Shown: positions 26,527 through 38,519, counted from the stretch's first letter. The stretch: 64,000 bases of DNA from Pinus tabuliformis (GCA_031772625.1 CM062819.1:822097503-822161502), one strand, 5' to 3'. The notes: generated by a model from the letters alone, not told the origin. Numbers and translations: made by a program.

Positions 26527-27465
26527 TGTTGATTTTTTAGATTGTCTTCTATGAGAACAATTACTTCCAATGATTTAGCCCTTTTTCACTTTCTTATTTA
26601 GAAATCCATCATTAAGAAATTACATAGAATACATCAACAATATTACTTTTATTACAATATGATTGTGAATAGACAACCAAATAAAGAAAACAAGAATTTA
26701 TCCTAGGAAAACCCACATGGGAAAACCTAATCACCTTCTTCTTAGAGAAATATTCAGTTCAAAAAGAGATACATCAAAGTAAACCTCATGGTCAAACTAA
26801 CCAACAAGATGTCACCTCAAGATAACCACAAGATGCCAAGTCAAAAGTGTCACAAGGATGTCTTCAATGGCTCAAAATAGGTCTATAATAGAGGCCGAAA
26901 TTCAACCTCCTCCTCTCCATAGAAAACTAGAACCATTCCACAGAACTCTCAGACTTTGACCTTAGGAACCTTCAAATATCCAACAGGAGTCTCCCCAAAC
27001 ATGTGAGGGGAACATTCCTCTAGATATCTTGGTTGGCTTCTTCTCCTTGTTCTTGGCCTTCCTTCTTATCTTGTCTCCTTTGCTTGCTCGAATCAGAAAC
27101 ATACTAGATGACATGCAAATTTTCCTTGGAGGGAGATCAAGTGATCTCTATATATAGACAATGGAGGGGTTGAATAGGTGTCTCTAGGGGAAATAACGGT
27201 TTCATTATTGGGAGGCTTGCTTGGGCATCTTATGTTGTCTAAACTTAAATCAAAATTTTCATTTTCTTGCTTTTGATAACGTCATGAAGAACATGCCTGA
27301 TAATATTATATTTTGAATATAAATCAATAAATATTTTCCTTTTTCTTGCAAGCATGAAGAACATGCTTCAAATAATTTTCTTTCATCACAAATATGATTT
27401 ATATTTTACCTTTACAAGTACAAATCGTACATTATGAAGACTGGCCATAGCTACAAAATTCAATA
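26527..27465 (-). repeat. Copia-3 LTR 3 (5' LTR of the right unit)
   Basis: Begins TGTTGATTTTTT and ends AATTCAATA, 939 bp. It aligns with LTR 1 and LTR 2. Its right edge abuts the resumption of the Copia-1 RNase H reading. Confidence 0.85.
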
Positions 27466-27797
27466 GCAACTAGCATGTCGACATGTGATTCCATATGGCT
27501 TTGGAAGCTACTAGCAGCCTTGTTTGGTTAGAGGGTTGAGAAGACAATGATAAATTGCAACAATTAGAGTTGCATCATGCTATTTGAGAATCTGGTGTTT
27601 CATGACAGGTCCAAGCATATATACATTAGGTATCACTTCATCAAGTATTGTGTACAACGCAAGATTTTTCAGCTACAATATATACCTATAGATCAACAGG
27701 TAGAAAACATTCTAACAAAGGCCTTGAGGAAGGCGAGAATCATCTTCTTTAGAGACAAGTTGGGTGTTATGCAGAACACCTTCCTCGTAGGAGGGAG
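27466..27797 (+). pseudogene. Copia-1 RNase H, C-terminal piece (fossil)
   Basis: Carries SIWLWKLLA, then the highly typical VFHDRSKHIYIRYHFIKY and QLQYIPIDQQVENILTKAL, then FFRDKLGVM: the end of copia polymerase. It ends at a polypurine tract (GTAGGAGGGAG) directly before the 3' LTR. An open stretch covers 27577-27846. Confidence 0.9.
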
Positions 27798-28747
27798 TGT
27801 TAAATTGTGTAGCTCTGATAGGTGTTCTAGTCTTAGATGTCCATGAGACTGAGGAACACAGTGGATTAAATTTCTCCCATACCGAGAAAAGTTTTCTAAG
27901 GGAAATTGTCCTAATTAGGATTAATTAGCCAATTTAATTATTTTCCTAAAGTATAACTTAGAAAAAGTGGTTAACTAATCAAGATTAATTGAGACAAATA
28001 AATTTTCCTCTAGTGAATTCTAGAAAAAAAAATTGATGGGGTCAATATGATCTTAACCATCAATTGAGATTAGATCACGGTTATTGATTTGTCAATGAGA
28101 GATTGTAAAAGGAAATCGATGGGAATTTAGAGAACAATTCAAGAGAGATATTTGTAGTTATAACATGGAAGACACCAACAATTGAGATCGAGAGTGATTG
28201 AATACCAAGTTGCCAGAGAGATTTCTTCACAGTGATTTCCATTTTCTCAGTGAAAGAGGGAGATCGATTTCTCTACAAAGGTCGACTTTCCCTAGAAATG
28301 CGAGGTGGGTCAGTGAGGTCATGTTGTGGAAGCAAGAGATAATTTTCCATAGTGATCGATTTGCACAGGAGAAGCCAAGTTCTTCAGCGAAGGTCGAATT
28401 TCGAGAGGAGGCCGAGTTAATTTCCCAGTTAGTGTGAGTTGCCAATGGAAGCCAAGTTAGCCAAGGTAGAATGTGTGGATCAGTTCAGGGTTCCATAGTA
28501 GGGCCGAATTAAATCAGAGGGGTTGAGTTGCTTCCAGGAGGTTAGATTGACTATGAAGAAAATATTTTTTTTCTCAAAGGTTTTCAAATTTACGACAAAC
28601 GATTGTAATAATTTTCAATTACAAAATTCCTGAAGAATAATAAAATACTCATCTACAGAATTGGTTTTCCCCACACTGGGTTTTTTCTGAGTACATTTGT
28701 CCAAACTATCGGTGTCTATTATTTTGTGTGTGCGCAATATTTTATCA
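27798..28747 (+). repeat. Copia-1 3' LTR (probable extent)
   Basis: Starts TGTTAAATTGTGTAGC immediately after the polypurine tract. The end at TTTATCA (28747) is chosen as the worn mirror of the TGTTAAA start, after the ACACTGGGTTTTTTCTGAGT stretch usual near copia LTR ends. The partner LTR is outside the window, so the right limit is an estimate. The plus-strand frame at 28198-28437 lies inside it and is not a gene. Confidence 0.65.
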
Positions 28748-30493
28748 ATTCCTATGATTTATTTTTCATGAAGTTGTAGTAGTGTTTTATTTAGTATTTG
28801 CCACATATAATTTGCAGAAGAAAAATAATCTATTTCAGATAGGTGGATAATAACCAGTAACTGCAACAATGTTAAAAACAAAAACAAAAAAAAATCGTAA
28901 GATAAGGGTATGGGATACCATAAGATAGATGCATAAGTTACTATAAAATATTGCATTATTAAGGTAAATGATTCCAATAATGAATGTGAATTGTTGGATG
29001 AGAACAAGGTTTAGGAATGTTGAGTGCATTCTAAGTGTTACAAGGCCAACAAATAAAAGCAAGACATAATAATTGTGGTTACTTCCATAATGAAAGTATA
29101 AAGAAGGCACATGAATTAAAAAAATGTATTTATGCATTGGCTGCAAAGTAAAATGAAATTGAAATGAGTGCATTTGAGCTAGAATGATACAACTACAACA
29201 TTATTGTGTGCTTGATATTTTGAAAAATAAACTTAATACTAAGACAAAATTAACCAAGGAAAGGATGAAATGAATGAAGCTTATGTTGCTATTATGGGCT
29301 ACAAATGAGGAAATTGGATGGAATTGTTCGAGGAAAGGAAGAAATGATGCATGAGAGAGTAGATTGGAAAGATATATTAGAACAAGAGTGAATGACTATT
29401 GTCATAGTCAAATGGAACATGAGGGAAGCCCAAGACAATAAAGAAAGTTATCAAACACAAAGAGGAAGTTGCAATAATGTTATAGAAAGCTACATGACTT
29501 TGAGGAGTTTTTTGTAGCAATGATTGAAAGGGCATGAATTTGATTAGTGATGTTGTTGTAAAATCCATGCCATGCAAAGGAATAGAAAAGTAAAATTCAT
29601 TTACTTTTCTCTTCTTCTTCTATTTATATTCTTTAATTTCTATTTGTAAATATATTAAGGCATGATAATACTACAAATGAAAGAGATTAAAATAGTTGGA
29701 ATGCATATGCACTAGAGGGCATGTCAAGAAAATGCAGGTGCATATATGTTGGTAGTGCATAAATATATTGGTTAAGATTAGTATTTCGTTATAATGAGTC
29801 TAGAATGATAATTAAATATGATTGATGCAATTGTTTAACTATAAATGGTGATAACATGATGATGAAATTGTTGGATATGACAATTAACCTTATGAAGACA
29901 AAGAAGGATAAAATAATGTTGATGAAGGGGTTGGTGAAAGGAGCATGTGAACCTCCACAATACTTGAATTGATTAGGTAACCTTAAAGATGAGGATGGCA
30001 CTTATATATGCGTGGATTTGATATGCTTATGTTGCATAGCATTAGAGGAATTCTGAGGTAAAAATTGGACCTCAAAACAAAAAATGTAATATCAAAATCA
30101 ATTTTAAAAGAACCAATAGGATTCAAGATTATGTTGTTGACCATAAGGGTAGATTTTTTGGTGGGAAAAGAGTAAAAACTACTTTTTTAATCATATACTT
30201 GAATTGTATCCATATAGATTCACTCAAATTTTAAGTGTAGGAACTTGTTGGATACAAAATTTAATTATGCATCCAACAAATTCATATACTTGAAATTTGA
30301 GTAAAGCTCTAAGGAGATAAGTCAAAAATATGGTTAAAAGAACAGTAGTGTTTCTTTCCCTTTGAAAAATCATCTCTTAATTTATGATTTCAACTCTTGT
30401 TTTAATATTTTCCTCGGGAGACCGATTTTAGACTTCAAATTCCCCTAATGATATTTAGCATAATTTGGGTAAGAATTCCTTTGATTAGGATCC
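28748..30493. other. AT-rich region with no recognised gene
   Basis: About 1.75 kb of AT-rich DNA between Copia-1 and Element A. The minus-strand frames here (longest 112 codons at 28835-29173) are hydrophobic by composition and lack any recognised motif. It may be pre-insertion host DNA or a very old, unrecognisable repeat. Confidence 0.5.
30222..30302. repeat. Imperfect inverted repeat (32-bp arms)
   Basis: The arms at 30222-30253 and 30271-30302 pair at about 28 of 32 positions around a 17-base spacer. Both arms carry ACTCAAATTT and TTGTTGGAT in mirror order. It could be a short foldback element or a hairpin transcript. Confidence 0.75.
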
Positions 30494-31608
30494 TGTTGAC
30501 GGGGATGGACCCGCCAACATTCAGGGGATCTCCCTAGTATGAAGTCCCAACTAGATCTCACACAGTTTGGTGTAGGAGTCCCATCCGATACAATGGCCCG
30601 GTTGCCATTATCTTAAAGATATGCATTACCTCTTGCTTGTTAGCACATGAGAGTGGTTTTATTTTTCTTCAAACAGCGAGGTTTGTGTGCCTAGTGAGTG
30701 TTTAGCGCCGCTTGTGTCATATTTCTTTCACTGCAGAGGGAGAGGGTGGAAGTGAGTCTCACGTCGAAAGGGAATAGTCCCAACTCTGCTAGAGACACAC
30801 AACGCAACAAGACAAGCGCAACTTTCGGAAGAGTAGTCCACACGGATGTGGTACTCAAAAACATAAGGTGAACAGATAGCACATACAACACCCAGCGGAA
30901 TATTCCATACAAGTGCGATGGGCGTTATAACAAGTTTACAAGAATGAATATGTCAAGTGTGCAGCGGGATAGCCCACACGGGCCATACAACGTTAACAAC
31001 TTATACAACACAGTTTCGTAAGCATATGTATTAGAACAACCAAAATACTTGAACTGTCTTAATACAAACTAAACCAACATGCATTACAAGTGTCCAAAGA
31101 GTAGTAAACAAATATAATACATGTGTGAAAACATGTTGGCCTGTTAACAGGGTTCTGAATTAAGCTAAAGTTCTAAGACACATCCGTACACCATTACATC
31201 ACTAACCTCGATAGTGGGGCATTGAAGCGACTGCTCGCTCCTCAAAGAAAAGATTACAAACTCTCAAGACTATGTGGGAGGAGCTAAGGTGAAAATCCCC
31301 TTGCATGTACAAATGAGGGGTATTTATAGCCAATAGTAAAATTGGCCCTTATGACTGTTCGACTTCCCTCATGACTGTTTGACTTACATGACTCTTCAAC
31401 TTTACATGACTCTTCAGATTCACATGTGGGTCTCTTGAACTTCCACATTACATTACATTGATTACAACAATATGACCCACAGTAGTGATGTGGTCGAGAT
31501 GACTCCTGACATGACTCGACACGACAGTGTTGGTATGTTCATGCTGATGGTAGTGTCCATGTTGAGCCGTAATGTTACTGAGTGATGAGTGTGCTCATGG
31601 TGTACCAC
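30494..31608 (-). repeat. Element A 3' LTR (right limit approximate)
   Basis: 30494 to about 31214 aligns with 58521-59237. Beyond that the sequence should be the LTR's upstream (U3) part, and a minus-strand TATA box lies at 31321. The right limit is a guess at TACCACA followed by a pyrimidine-rich stretch (31609-31622) that could be the polypurine tract. Confidence 0.5.
31321..31328 (-). promoter_or_regulatory. TATA box in Element A LTR
   Basis: The minus strand reads TATAAATA in an otherwise GC-mixed context, upstream of the R/U5 part that is shared by both LTRs. Position fits an LTR promoter. Confidence 0.55.
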
Positions 31609-32548
31609 AGCTTCACCTCCGCATAGCAAGGTGTGCGAAATTTTCAATGGTCTTGGTGTTCACTTGATGTTCATGCATACGCATGTGTCTCCTTCGCTTG
31701 CTACTTGGTACGCTTCGCGTGTTCGTTCGTTCATGAATAATTCTTCTTGCATGCGCTCCTTGTTCATCCCGTTCGTTGTCGTGCCATGTCTCATCCATGT
31801 ACCTATATCTGCAATCACTCATGACGAGATGACATCAAATCTAGAAATATCCTAGTCTACCATGATGCATTGTTTTTTGCTTTCAGATGCAGGTGACCGG
31901 GAGAGAGGACAAGGCTCTGCAACTATGCAAGGCAGATTTCAAGTTGGGATGCGGGCTCCAGGCACTGTTCATGAAAATTGCGCAGAGGTCACTGGGAGGC
32001 TGAGATGGGAAATTTTAATCAGCAGTGACTGTCTGCAGGATCTGGCTCAACTGGAGCGCAGATCTGTGCAATTTTTTTAGGGAGGCAATGCAGGCAGTAG
32101 AGGGAGACTGGAAGTGAAAACTACGTAATTTCTTAAGGGAGATAGTAGCGAGCTACGGGAGGCTGCTAGAAAAAATTATGCAATTTTTCTGGGGAGCTGG
32201 CAGCAAGATACAGGAGGCTGTTAGCAAAAACTACACAGACCTGGGAGGCAGGCCTACTGGACATCCCTGTGCAATTTTTGAGCTGAGTGGAATGTTGGGC
32301 AGCTGGGAGACTGCTCATTAAAACTGCACAGTTTTCAGGATGAGCAACAGGTCAGCTAACATGGGAACTAGCTGGAAAAAGTGCGCAAATTTTGAGGGAA
32401 ATGTAGTGACAGGAAACTAGTGTCTGTCTAGCATGTTTGCGCAGTTTCTTCAGTCAGCAGAAGTAGGCATGCTTGGCAGCTTCTATGCAATTTTTTGGAG
32501 GAGTGAGGCTGGGGGTCACTACCCGGTCAAACTCTATGGTTGACCAGC
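31609..32548 (-). repeat. Element A 3' internal region with degenerate GCAATTTT repeats
   Basis: No gene recognised. From about 31960 to 32510 a degenerate motif such as TGCGCAATTTTT or TGCACAGTTTTC recurs every 50-90 bp with nearby GGGAGGCTG and GGCAGC words. Similar words continue on the far side of the Tat insertion (53900-54000 and 54660-55080), so the array was one before the insertion. Confidence 0.6.
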
Positions 32549-33598
32549 TGTCATGCAGAAAGAGTCGTTAGTGCGGACACAACCGACCTCCCTAGAAGCC
32601 TAAGACTTTCTAGTGACAAACAAGACAAAGAAGAGCAATCCTTCTCTAAATATGCATTTACAATATGAGAAATCAAGTGTTTAGATCCTACCTGTAACCC
32701 AACGCTGTTGTAGTAGTCCAGCTTCGTTGATCCGGATGAGCTCCTCCTTCTCTTCGAAACCTGCATTCACTAACAATCAAATGATTAAATAGCACCTGAA
32801 TATCACATAAAATAAAACATATTTAACATATAGACCAAGGAGTATATGAAACAACTCATAAATAACAAATTGTTGAGAAGAATGGACTTATTTGTATTAA
32901 AAGGTAACAAAAGGAACCATTACAACCTGAGCCTTGGTGTTGTGCAGGTCCCTCCCAGGGTCCAGAAGAGTTCTCCTTTACTCTGATCAGCTCACCCACT
33001 TCCAAATGAAACAAGCAAAGATGGTAATCTCTCCTCACAAGCTTCTACAAGGAAGTCCTAATTCCAGCAGCATCTACCCTTAGGAATGTTCAGCTTTCAA
33101 CCTCCCCTCCCTTTGGCCCAATGCCTGTATTTATAGTGCTATAGAGGAAGTTATTCAGGTCCACCATCAATGGGATAAGCCCCTCTTTGGATGGGATAGC
33201 TCCCCTCTTGATGGGATAAGTTCCTCTTTGGTAGGGATACATGAACCATCTGGAGGCGCTTCATACACGTCAAACAAGTTTCTAGAAGACTCTAGAAATG
33301 ACCACAAGTAACTTTTTTAAGATGAAACTCACGCCTTTTGACCTTTACAGGGGTACGCACCCACCCCTTTACATACAGAGCGTACAAGTATGCAGGTATT
33401 ATGAACTTGGGTTGCGTACACGCAGGTAAGGCTAAGAGAAACTGCGTACCAGAGATAATTGACTTTAAATGACTTTTCTCTCTTTCTTGAAGTTTGACAT
33501 GAAGAGCAGAGGCATGAGACTTGCCAAGGAGGATAGTATGACAGTGGATGGAGCCATACTAACTGCAAATAGTCATGGTGACATTTTTTAGTGTAACA
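32549..33598 (-). repeat. Tat element 3' LTR
   Basis: Begins TGTCATGCAGAAAG and ends GTGTAACA. A minus-strand TATA box (TATAAATA) lies at 33128-33135. Several GTACGCA/TGCGTAC words sit upstream of it in the U3 part (33350-33450). The polypurine tract follows at 33599-33613. Confidence 0.95.
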
Positions 33599-33613
33599 GA
33601 TTGCCCCCTAAAG

Positions 33614-36325
33614 TGCGAAGCCTGTAGTAGATTAGCGTTTTATATGATCTAGGAAGGGTGAAGTACTTTATCATTTCAAGGAGTATCTTGCGGAGAGCCC
33701 GGTCAGAACCTACAAATATTCAACACAAAATACATATATAAGATGATATCATTGCTGAGGTAGGCATTCCCATACTCAGATTGAAAATTTTAACTAACAA
33801 TCTAACTATTGTTCTGATACAAGAATGATTTTGCAGTACATCACAATCATAGACTTTTGTAGACACAGTATGGACACAGCCATCTGTTTATGGTTAGTAT
33901 ACTATATAATGAATACAAAACTCCTCGCAGCCTGGATGGTGGAAACTAGATCCAGGGTCTTCATCTCTACTTCCTGAATTGGTACGATTCTTTCCATGCG
34001 AATAAATGAGTTGATGTCGAACATGGTAGAAACCACTTGATTACCAGTTGATGATGTAAACTGTTAACAAGTGTGAGAGAGACCACCAGTGATGTCAATG
34101 GTTCTCAAAGTACCCAGTACAATCCATGAAATGTGAATGAATGGGTTGATGTCAAACACGTCACGGAATCCTTTGATCGAAAGTCAATGATGTAAACTGT
34201 CGTCAAAGGCGAGAAACCTGCCATTGATGCATGCAGACTTCAAGGTACTGACGATTTCTAAGTCATCTTTCTAGATAATGTGCTGATGTCGATAGAAAGC
34301 GACCCGTTGCAGGCAAGCCCACAACACGAAATCATTGCTCAAGTTGAAGAAATGTTGCTGTAAGGACTGACTCACGGATGGTCAAATGGATGACAAGTAT
34401 TTTGCATATGAATGGTTTATTTGCAGAGACCTCTTGAACACATAACGACACGACAGATGGCTTGGTGACGATTGACCCAAAGTTAATACCCAGAAACGGT
34501 TGAAGACTTTCAAAGTGGTTTTATCAGCTTTAAGGCAAAGGATTTCCCAACCCAAGTGAATGAAAAGTGTCGTGTTCAAGAGCGGTGATAAGGTTCTTCT
34601 GTAACAAAGGATAACAAATAGGTTCATTCTTCTCTCTTTTCCCCCACCATTTCTGGCAAGTACCTCTTTATTTTTTACAAGCTTGAGGAGGATAACATAT
34701 GCTTGATTATAAGCTCATCCTTCGGATGAGTCCAACTTAGTTTAGATTCGGACCCTAAGAAGGAGTGGTCCGTTCCTGTTTGTAATCGAACAGGTCCTTT
34801 ACTGTGAAATTTTAACGAGTCCAGTATAGGAGAAACTCGGCGTTTTTCAATTTTAGAGAGTCTGAAAAAACTAAAGAAGACTCCAAGGTGAACTTTTTCG
34901 TAAATTTGTGTCTCCCAAGCCCGAAAAAGTATAAAATAATACCTGAGAGAACCGCTTGATCTTGCGACCAAGGAGTACTTTCATGATTAATGCCTTTGAC
35001 CTGAAAAGTAAAAAGCGATCAGAGGCATGTCGTTTTATTTCCAGTATCGAATTTGAAACGACAAAAATCCGGCAATCTTTTCTTGTTTTTACGGTCAGAA
35101 AAGGGCTATAAGAGGACCGTCTTTTAATTCCATTTTAACGAGTGTAAAAGAAACGCTCGGCAATCTTTTCATGTTTTAGGAGTCAGAAAAGGGCTTAAAA
35201 GATGACTTTGATGTCTTGGTTCGTGAAAAATGATGATTTTACCCTAAAGTCCTTTTGTCCTGCACAAAAACAACACATTACTCATACCTGTTTAAGATGG
35301 GCAAAAAATACATTGAAAAATATCTTTTCATGGTGAAAAATAAACAAACTTAGCATTCATTTATCCAAAAAACCTATAAAAAGACTTTTTACCATGTCAT
35401 TTTTACCATTTTACTGTTGAGGGTGAGAAAAGGGCTTTTGACAAGAAACTTCCCGTGGACTTTGCGGAGAATCCGACCGTCGGAATCGAGCGCCGTCTCT
35501 TTCAGGTATTTCACAACATCCTCCTCTTCAATTTCATCCGTTTAGAATTCCATTTTAAGTTTTAGTTTTATTTTTTGGAGGGTTTGGGGTTTTAGGGTCC
35601 GCTTTTCGGGGTACGCAGGTGCCCTATGGGTGACCTGCGTACCCCGACATTTTCGTATATGGGAAAATGGTCGGAGTACGCAGCCCACCTTCAGAACAGC
35701 TGCGTACCTGTTAGTGTCGGTCTTGAGCCCTCCATCAGTGATCAATAACTCTTTGCATATGCATTTATAGGTGTCTCATCAGTGTCAGTTTTGCATCCCG
35801 CTAGGCATGCCATAACACTGAATGGAGGAGCTGGTCTTTGTTCCCTTCTTGGCTTTGCTGGATCAGGTCATACAACAATGTAATTGAGTCATACTTGTTT
35901 TTGTTTTTGTCTTGAGGTCCCATGGTCTTAGGTCTAGGGTTTTGAGTCAAAATCTTTTCAAGGTCATGAGTCATGGTCAGCAAGTGCCCAGCAAGCCGGA
36001 AGGAGTTTTGTACATATGTTTCATTATCATTTTCTTCAGCTACAGTTCATTTTATGCCTTGGATTTAAAAACCCTGTTTTTAAGTCCAAGGCCATGTGGA
36101 ATTTGAAAAAATAAAGAAATTCTCAAAAATTTCTAAAAGTGTCGGAAATAACCCTGGTTCCTTCACTACAGTCCCTCAGGCGGTCAACCTGCAAAAAGAA
36201 AGGAGTCAAACGCATCAGAAGGCTCATTTCAGGACAAAATGACTCCAAAACAATGTTAAAAAAAAATGTCCAAGTGGAAACATTATAAAGTGGGTTTTTG
36301 AGTTAAATTTTTTCAAATGGAAGCA
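33614..36325. other. Tat element 3' non-coding region with duplications
   Basis: No gene recognised. A tandem duplication with a period of about 135 bp lies at about 34001-34255 (shared words TTGATGTC, GATGTAAACTGT, AAGGTACTG); the same duplication occurs in Element B at about 60700-60960, so it is an old feature of the family. A second pair of about 100-bp units (GGCAATCTTTTC, GTCAGAAAAGGGCT) lies at about 35060-35200. GTACGCA motifs and a perfect hairpin cluster near 35600-35710. Confidence 0.75.
35607..35646. repeat. Perfect 14-bp inverted repeat built on GTACGCA
   Basis: The arm CGGGGTACGCAGGT (35607-35620) pairs exactly with 35633-35646 around a 12-base loop. It contains the motif that recurs in the LTRs and 5' leader of the same element. 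Confidence 0.85.
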
Positions 36326-36332
36326 TATAAAG
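36326..36332 (+). promoter_or_regulatory. TATA box of antisense gene 1 (predicted)
   Basis: TATAAAG on the plus strand, about 230 bp before a strong splice donor, in the opposite direction to gag-pol. Downstream are three copies of a GCGCGACCA word (36446, 36464, 36485 area). The position fits a promoter for the antisense gene; this is inference. Confidence 0.5.
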
Positions 36333-36562
36333 GTAAATTCCCTCTTTGAAGACCCTCATTGTGCATTTGAAGGCAAGAAAACGCAAGAGAAAGAGGTGAG
36401 AAGGCAAATTGGCAATTTGCAGCAAATTCTGGGCTTTCTAAGCGTGCGCGACCAAACGGAGGAGCGCGACCATTCTCAGAGCGTGCGCGACCAAAAACTC
36501 TGTCTGCCGTAAAACTCACCCAAACTTCAATTTTCTTTCAAATTTGCTCGGATTTCTTCAAG

Positions 36563-38519
36563 GTATGCTTCCCTTATGATGTTTATAATCATGCCATGGA
36601 TGAATAAGGAGGGTTATGGTAATTTTATCATGCAAGAAATTAATGAAAAATAGGTTAAGTGACTTGATGTCTTTGCAAGCTTATGTTAGGTTGTATTGTT
36701 TGTTTTTCAAGGTAATTTTTCCTTTATTCCCTTCCATTAGTTTCCCATTATAAATTCACATGTGTTAGAGTGTCATTTTCATTGATCTCATTTGCAAATT
36801 AATGCTAGACCCCATCCCAATTTCCTAAAAACCCTAACCCCTCCTAAACCCTATTTCAAATCCTAATTTCTCCCATGCATCCTACTCAAACCCTAACACT
36901 TTGTCACACAGCAAAATGAAAAAGAAACATTGTGAAAAGAAAAAGGAATATGATGGCAAATGCATGCATATGAATATCACAAAAAACAAAGTAATATCAC
37001 TATGCATAGCCTAGACAAGACAAGAGCAAAAGAGACATATTGCTGTGTAAAAATCAGAGGCAAGGTAACTAGGTGGCTGTCATGACAAAGTTAACAATAT
37101 ACAGCTGTACATGTTGTCAAAATGAACATTTTGCTGTGGTAAGGTTTGCATAAGAACTTGGTATATTTCCCTAACCTCAAACTCTGTTTTCCTACCCTTC
37201 CCTTCATTAAAACCCTAATTCAATTGCTTATCCTTTCCCTAAAAATCCCAGTGCAATTGAAATCCCTCTTCCCTTTTGTCAACATGTAAAAGCATTCATG
37301 AAGCTACAAGTATTGTTTAAAGACCTGCTATTATAGAGTATGGTTGGCAAAGGATTGTTAATGTATTTCCTAGTCCCAAAATCTAATTTCCTTTCTCCAT
37401 CTATCTCCCTAAATCCCTTTCATGCCATTCATCTCTTTTCCCTTTCAAATTAAACCATACAAACCCTACCCTCTCTACACAGCAAATTTAGATACGTTAA
37501 TACACAGCAAAGTAAAAAAGAAAACATTATAAAAAAAATAAAGAAAAGTGATGACAAGGCATGCACACAAGAAATTGTAAAAACAGTGAAAATGTCATTT
37601 GCATAGCCTTATAAAAAAAAATAAAGAAAAGTGTCATCTTGCTGTGTATATGTCAAAGATTCAAAGCTGTGTTAAAGTCATCACAAATTCATCAAAAATA
37701 CAGCTGCATAATTGTCAAAGGAAACAGTTTTGCTGTGTTAGGGTTTCTCATTAGCATGGTATCATCTCTCTATCCATAAAACTCTGTTTTTCCCTATCCA
37801 TTCCCCATATGAAAACCTAATTCAAATTGCATTTCCCTTCATGCAAAACTCCCTATCCAATTGAATTTCCATCCCCAATGTCAAAACATACAGTGAAATC
37901 CTAATTCCCAATGACAAATGCAAAAATGAAACTGCCAGCACCATGGAAAGACTGCTGTTATGAAAATTGTTTGGCAGATTTTGGTGATGGGTTTTATTGT
38001 CTCCTTAAACCTATTTCTCTATATCCCCTCATCTCCCTAACTCACAAGACATCATACTCTATTTCCATTGCAAACCTATCACAGTAACCCTTCCCTCCCT
38101 TGGTGATCAAACATACAAAATCACTGTTTCCCAAAAGCATTAAATGGCCATTGCAAAAGTTATGAAAAAACAGAGTATGCTCTTAGATGACATGCAAAGG
38201 AAAAATTTAAGGAGAGCAGCCTGTTAAAGGTTTATGATTGATGCTACCCTATTCCCTTATACTTATGCCCTCATTCCCTCCATGATGAAAATCTATATTG
38301 TCCTTTCCCTTGGTGATCATAAAACATATTTCCCTAATATAGTATTCATTTGCAAATGATGAAAGATGGAATGACATGTTTAGCATTGTGTGATTGTTTC
38401 CTTCAAAATTCCCTGTTGTTTATATATATTTTTTCCCTTTCCTTATGTAAATTCCCTCCCCTAACATATCCCTCATGATGTTTCCCCTTGAAAACAGCAT
38501 ACTTCATAGCATTTTGCAG
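36563..38519 (+). other. Probable leader intron of antisense gene 1
   Basis: The donor CTTCAAG|GTATGC and the acceptor ATTTTGCAG|GCAGGG bracket 1957 bp free of convincing coding sequence, pyrimidine-rich toward the end, with the gene's ATG 51 bp after the acceptor. Inside is a degenerate tandem duplication with a period of about 600 bp (36800-37990), shown by repeats of the words ACAGCAAA, TTGCTGTG and ACAGCTG and of blocks of CCCTAA-type text. Prediction from splice-site form only. Confidence 0.5.

Larger units (their letters stand above)
1796..27465 (-). mobile_element. Copia-3: three-LTR tandem Ty1/copia array with nested insertions
   Basis: Three copies of one LTR of about 945 bp in the same orientation (1796-2739, 22080-23028, 26527-27465) bound two internal regions. 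Both internal regions have an initiator-Met primer site on the right and a polypurine tract on the left, so both read on the minus strand. The right internal region is 3.5 kb. The left is about 4.4 kb once three inserted elements are removed (3316-12899, 14962-18209, 19745-21892). Known routes to this shape are unequal recombination between LTRs or insertion of one copy into the LTR of another. Both copies are broken many times. Confidence 0.85.
1..28747 (+). mobile_element. Copia-1: decayed Ty1/copia retrotransposon, interrupted, 5' part outside window
   Basis: Plus-strand copia element entering from the left edge. Visible parts in order are reverse transcriptase and RNase H (1-1054), an inserted remnant (1055-1717), a further RNase H piece (1718-1795), the large Copia-3 insertion (1796-27465), the last RNase H piece (27466-27797) and the 3' LTR (27798-28747). 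The outer pieces belong together because the RNase H motif order continues across the gap: SIEAEY at the left edge, then the WLWKLL region, DRSKHI and FFRDKLGV on the right. It is broken many times and is the oldest layer of this block, since everything else lies inside it. Confidence 0.85.

Noticed and set aside
1791-27470. A clean target duplication for Copia-3 (ACAGT and GCAAC)
   Set aside because: The two flanks do not match convincingly; the insertion is argued from the interrupted RNase H reading instead.
28198-28437. 79-codon frame as a gene
   Set aside because: Lies within the probable Copia-1 3' LTR and has no motif.
28835-29173. 112-codon hydrophobic frame as a membrane protein
   Set aside because: AT-rich composition alone gives such translations; no start context, motif or neighbouring gene supports it.
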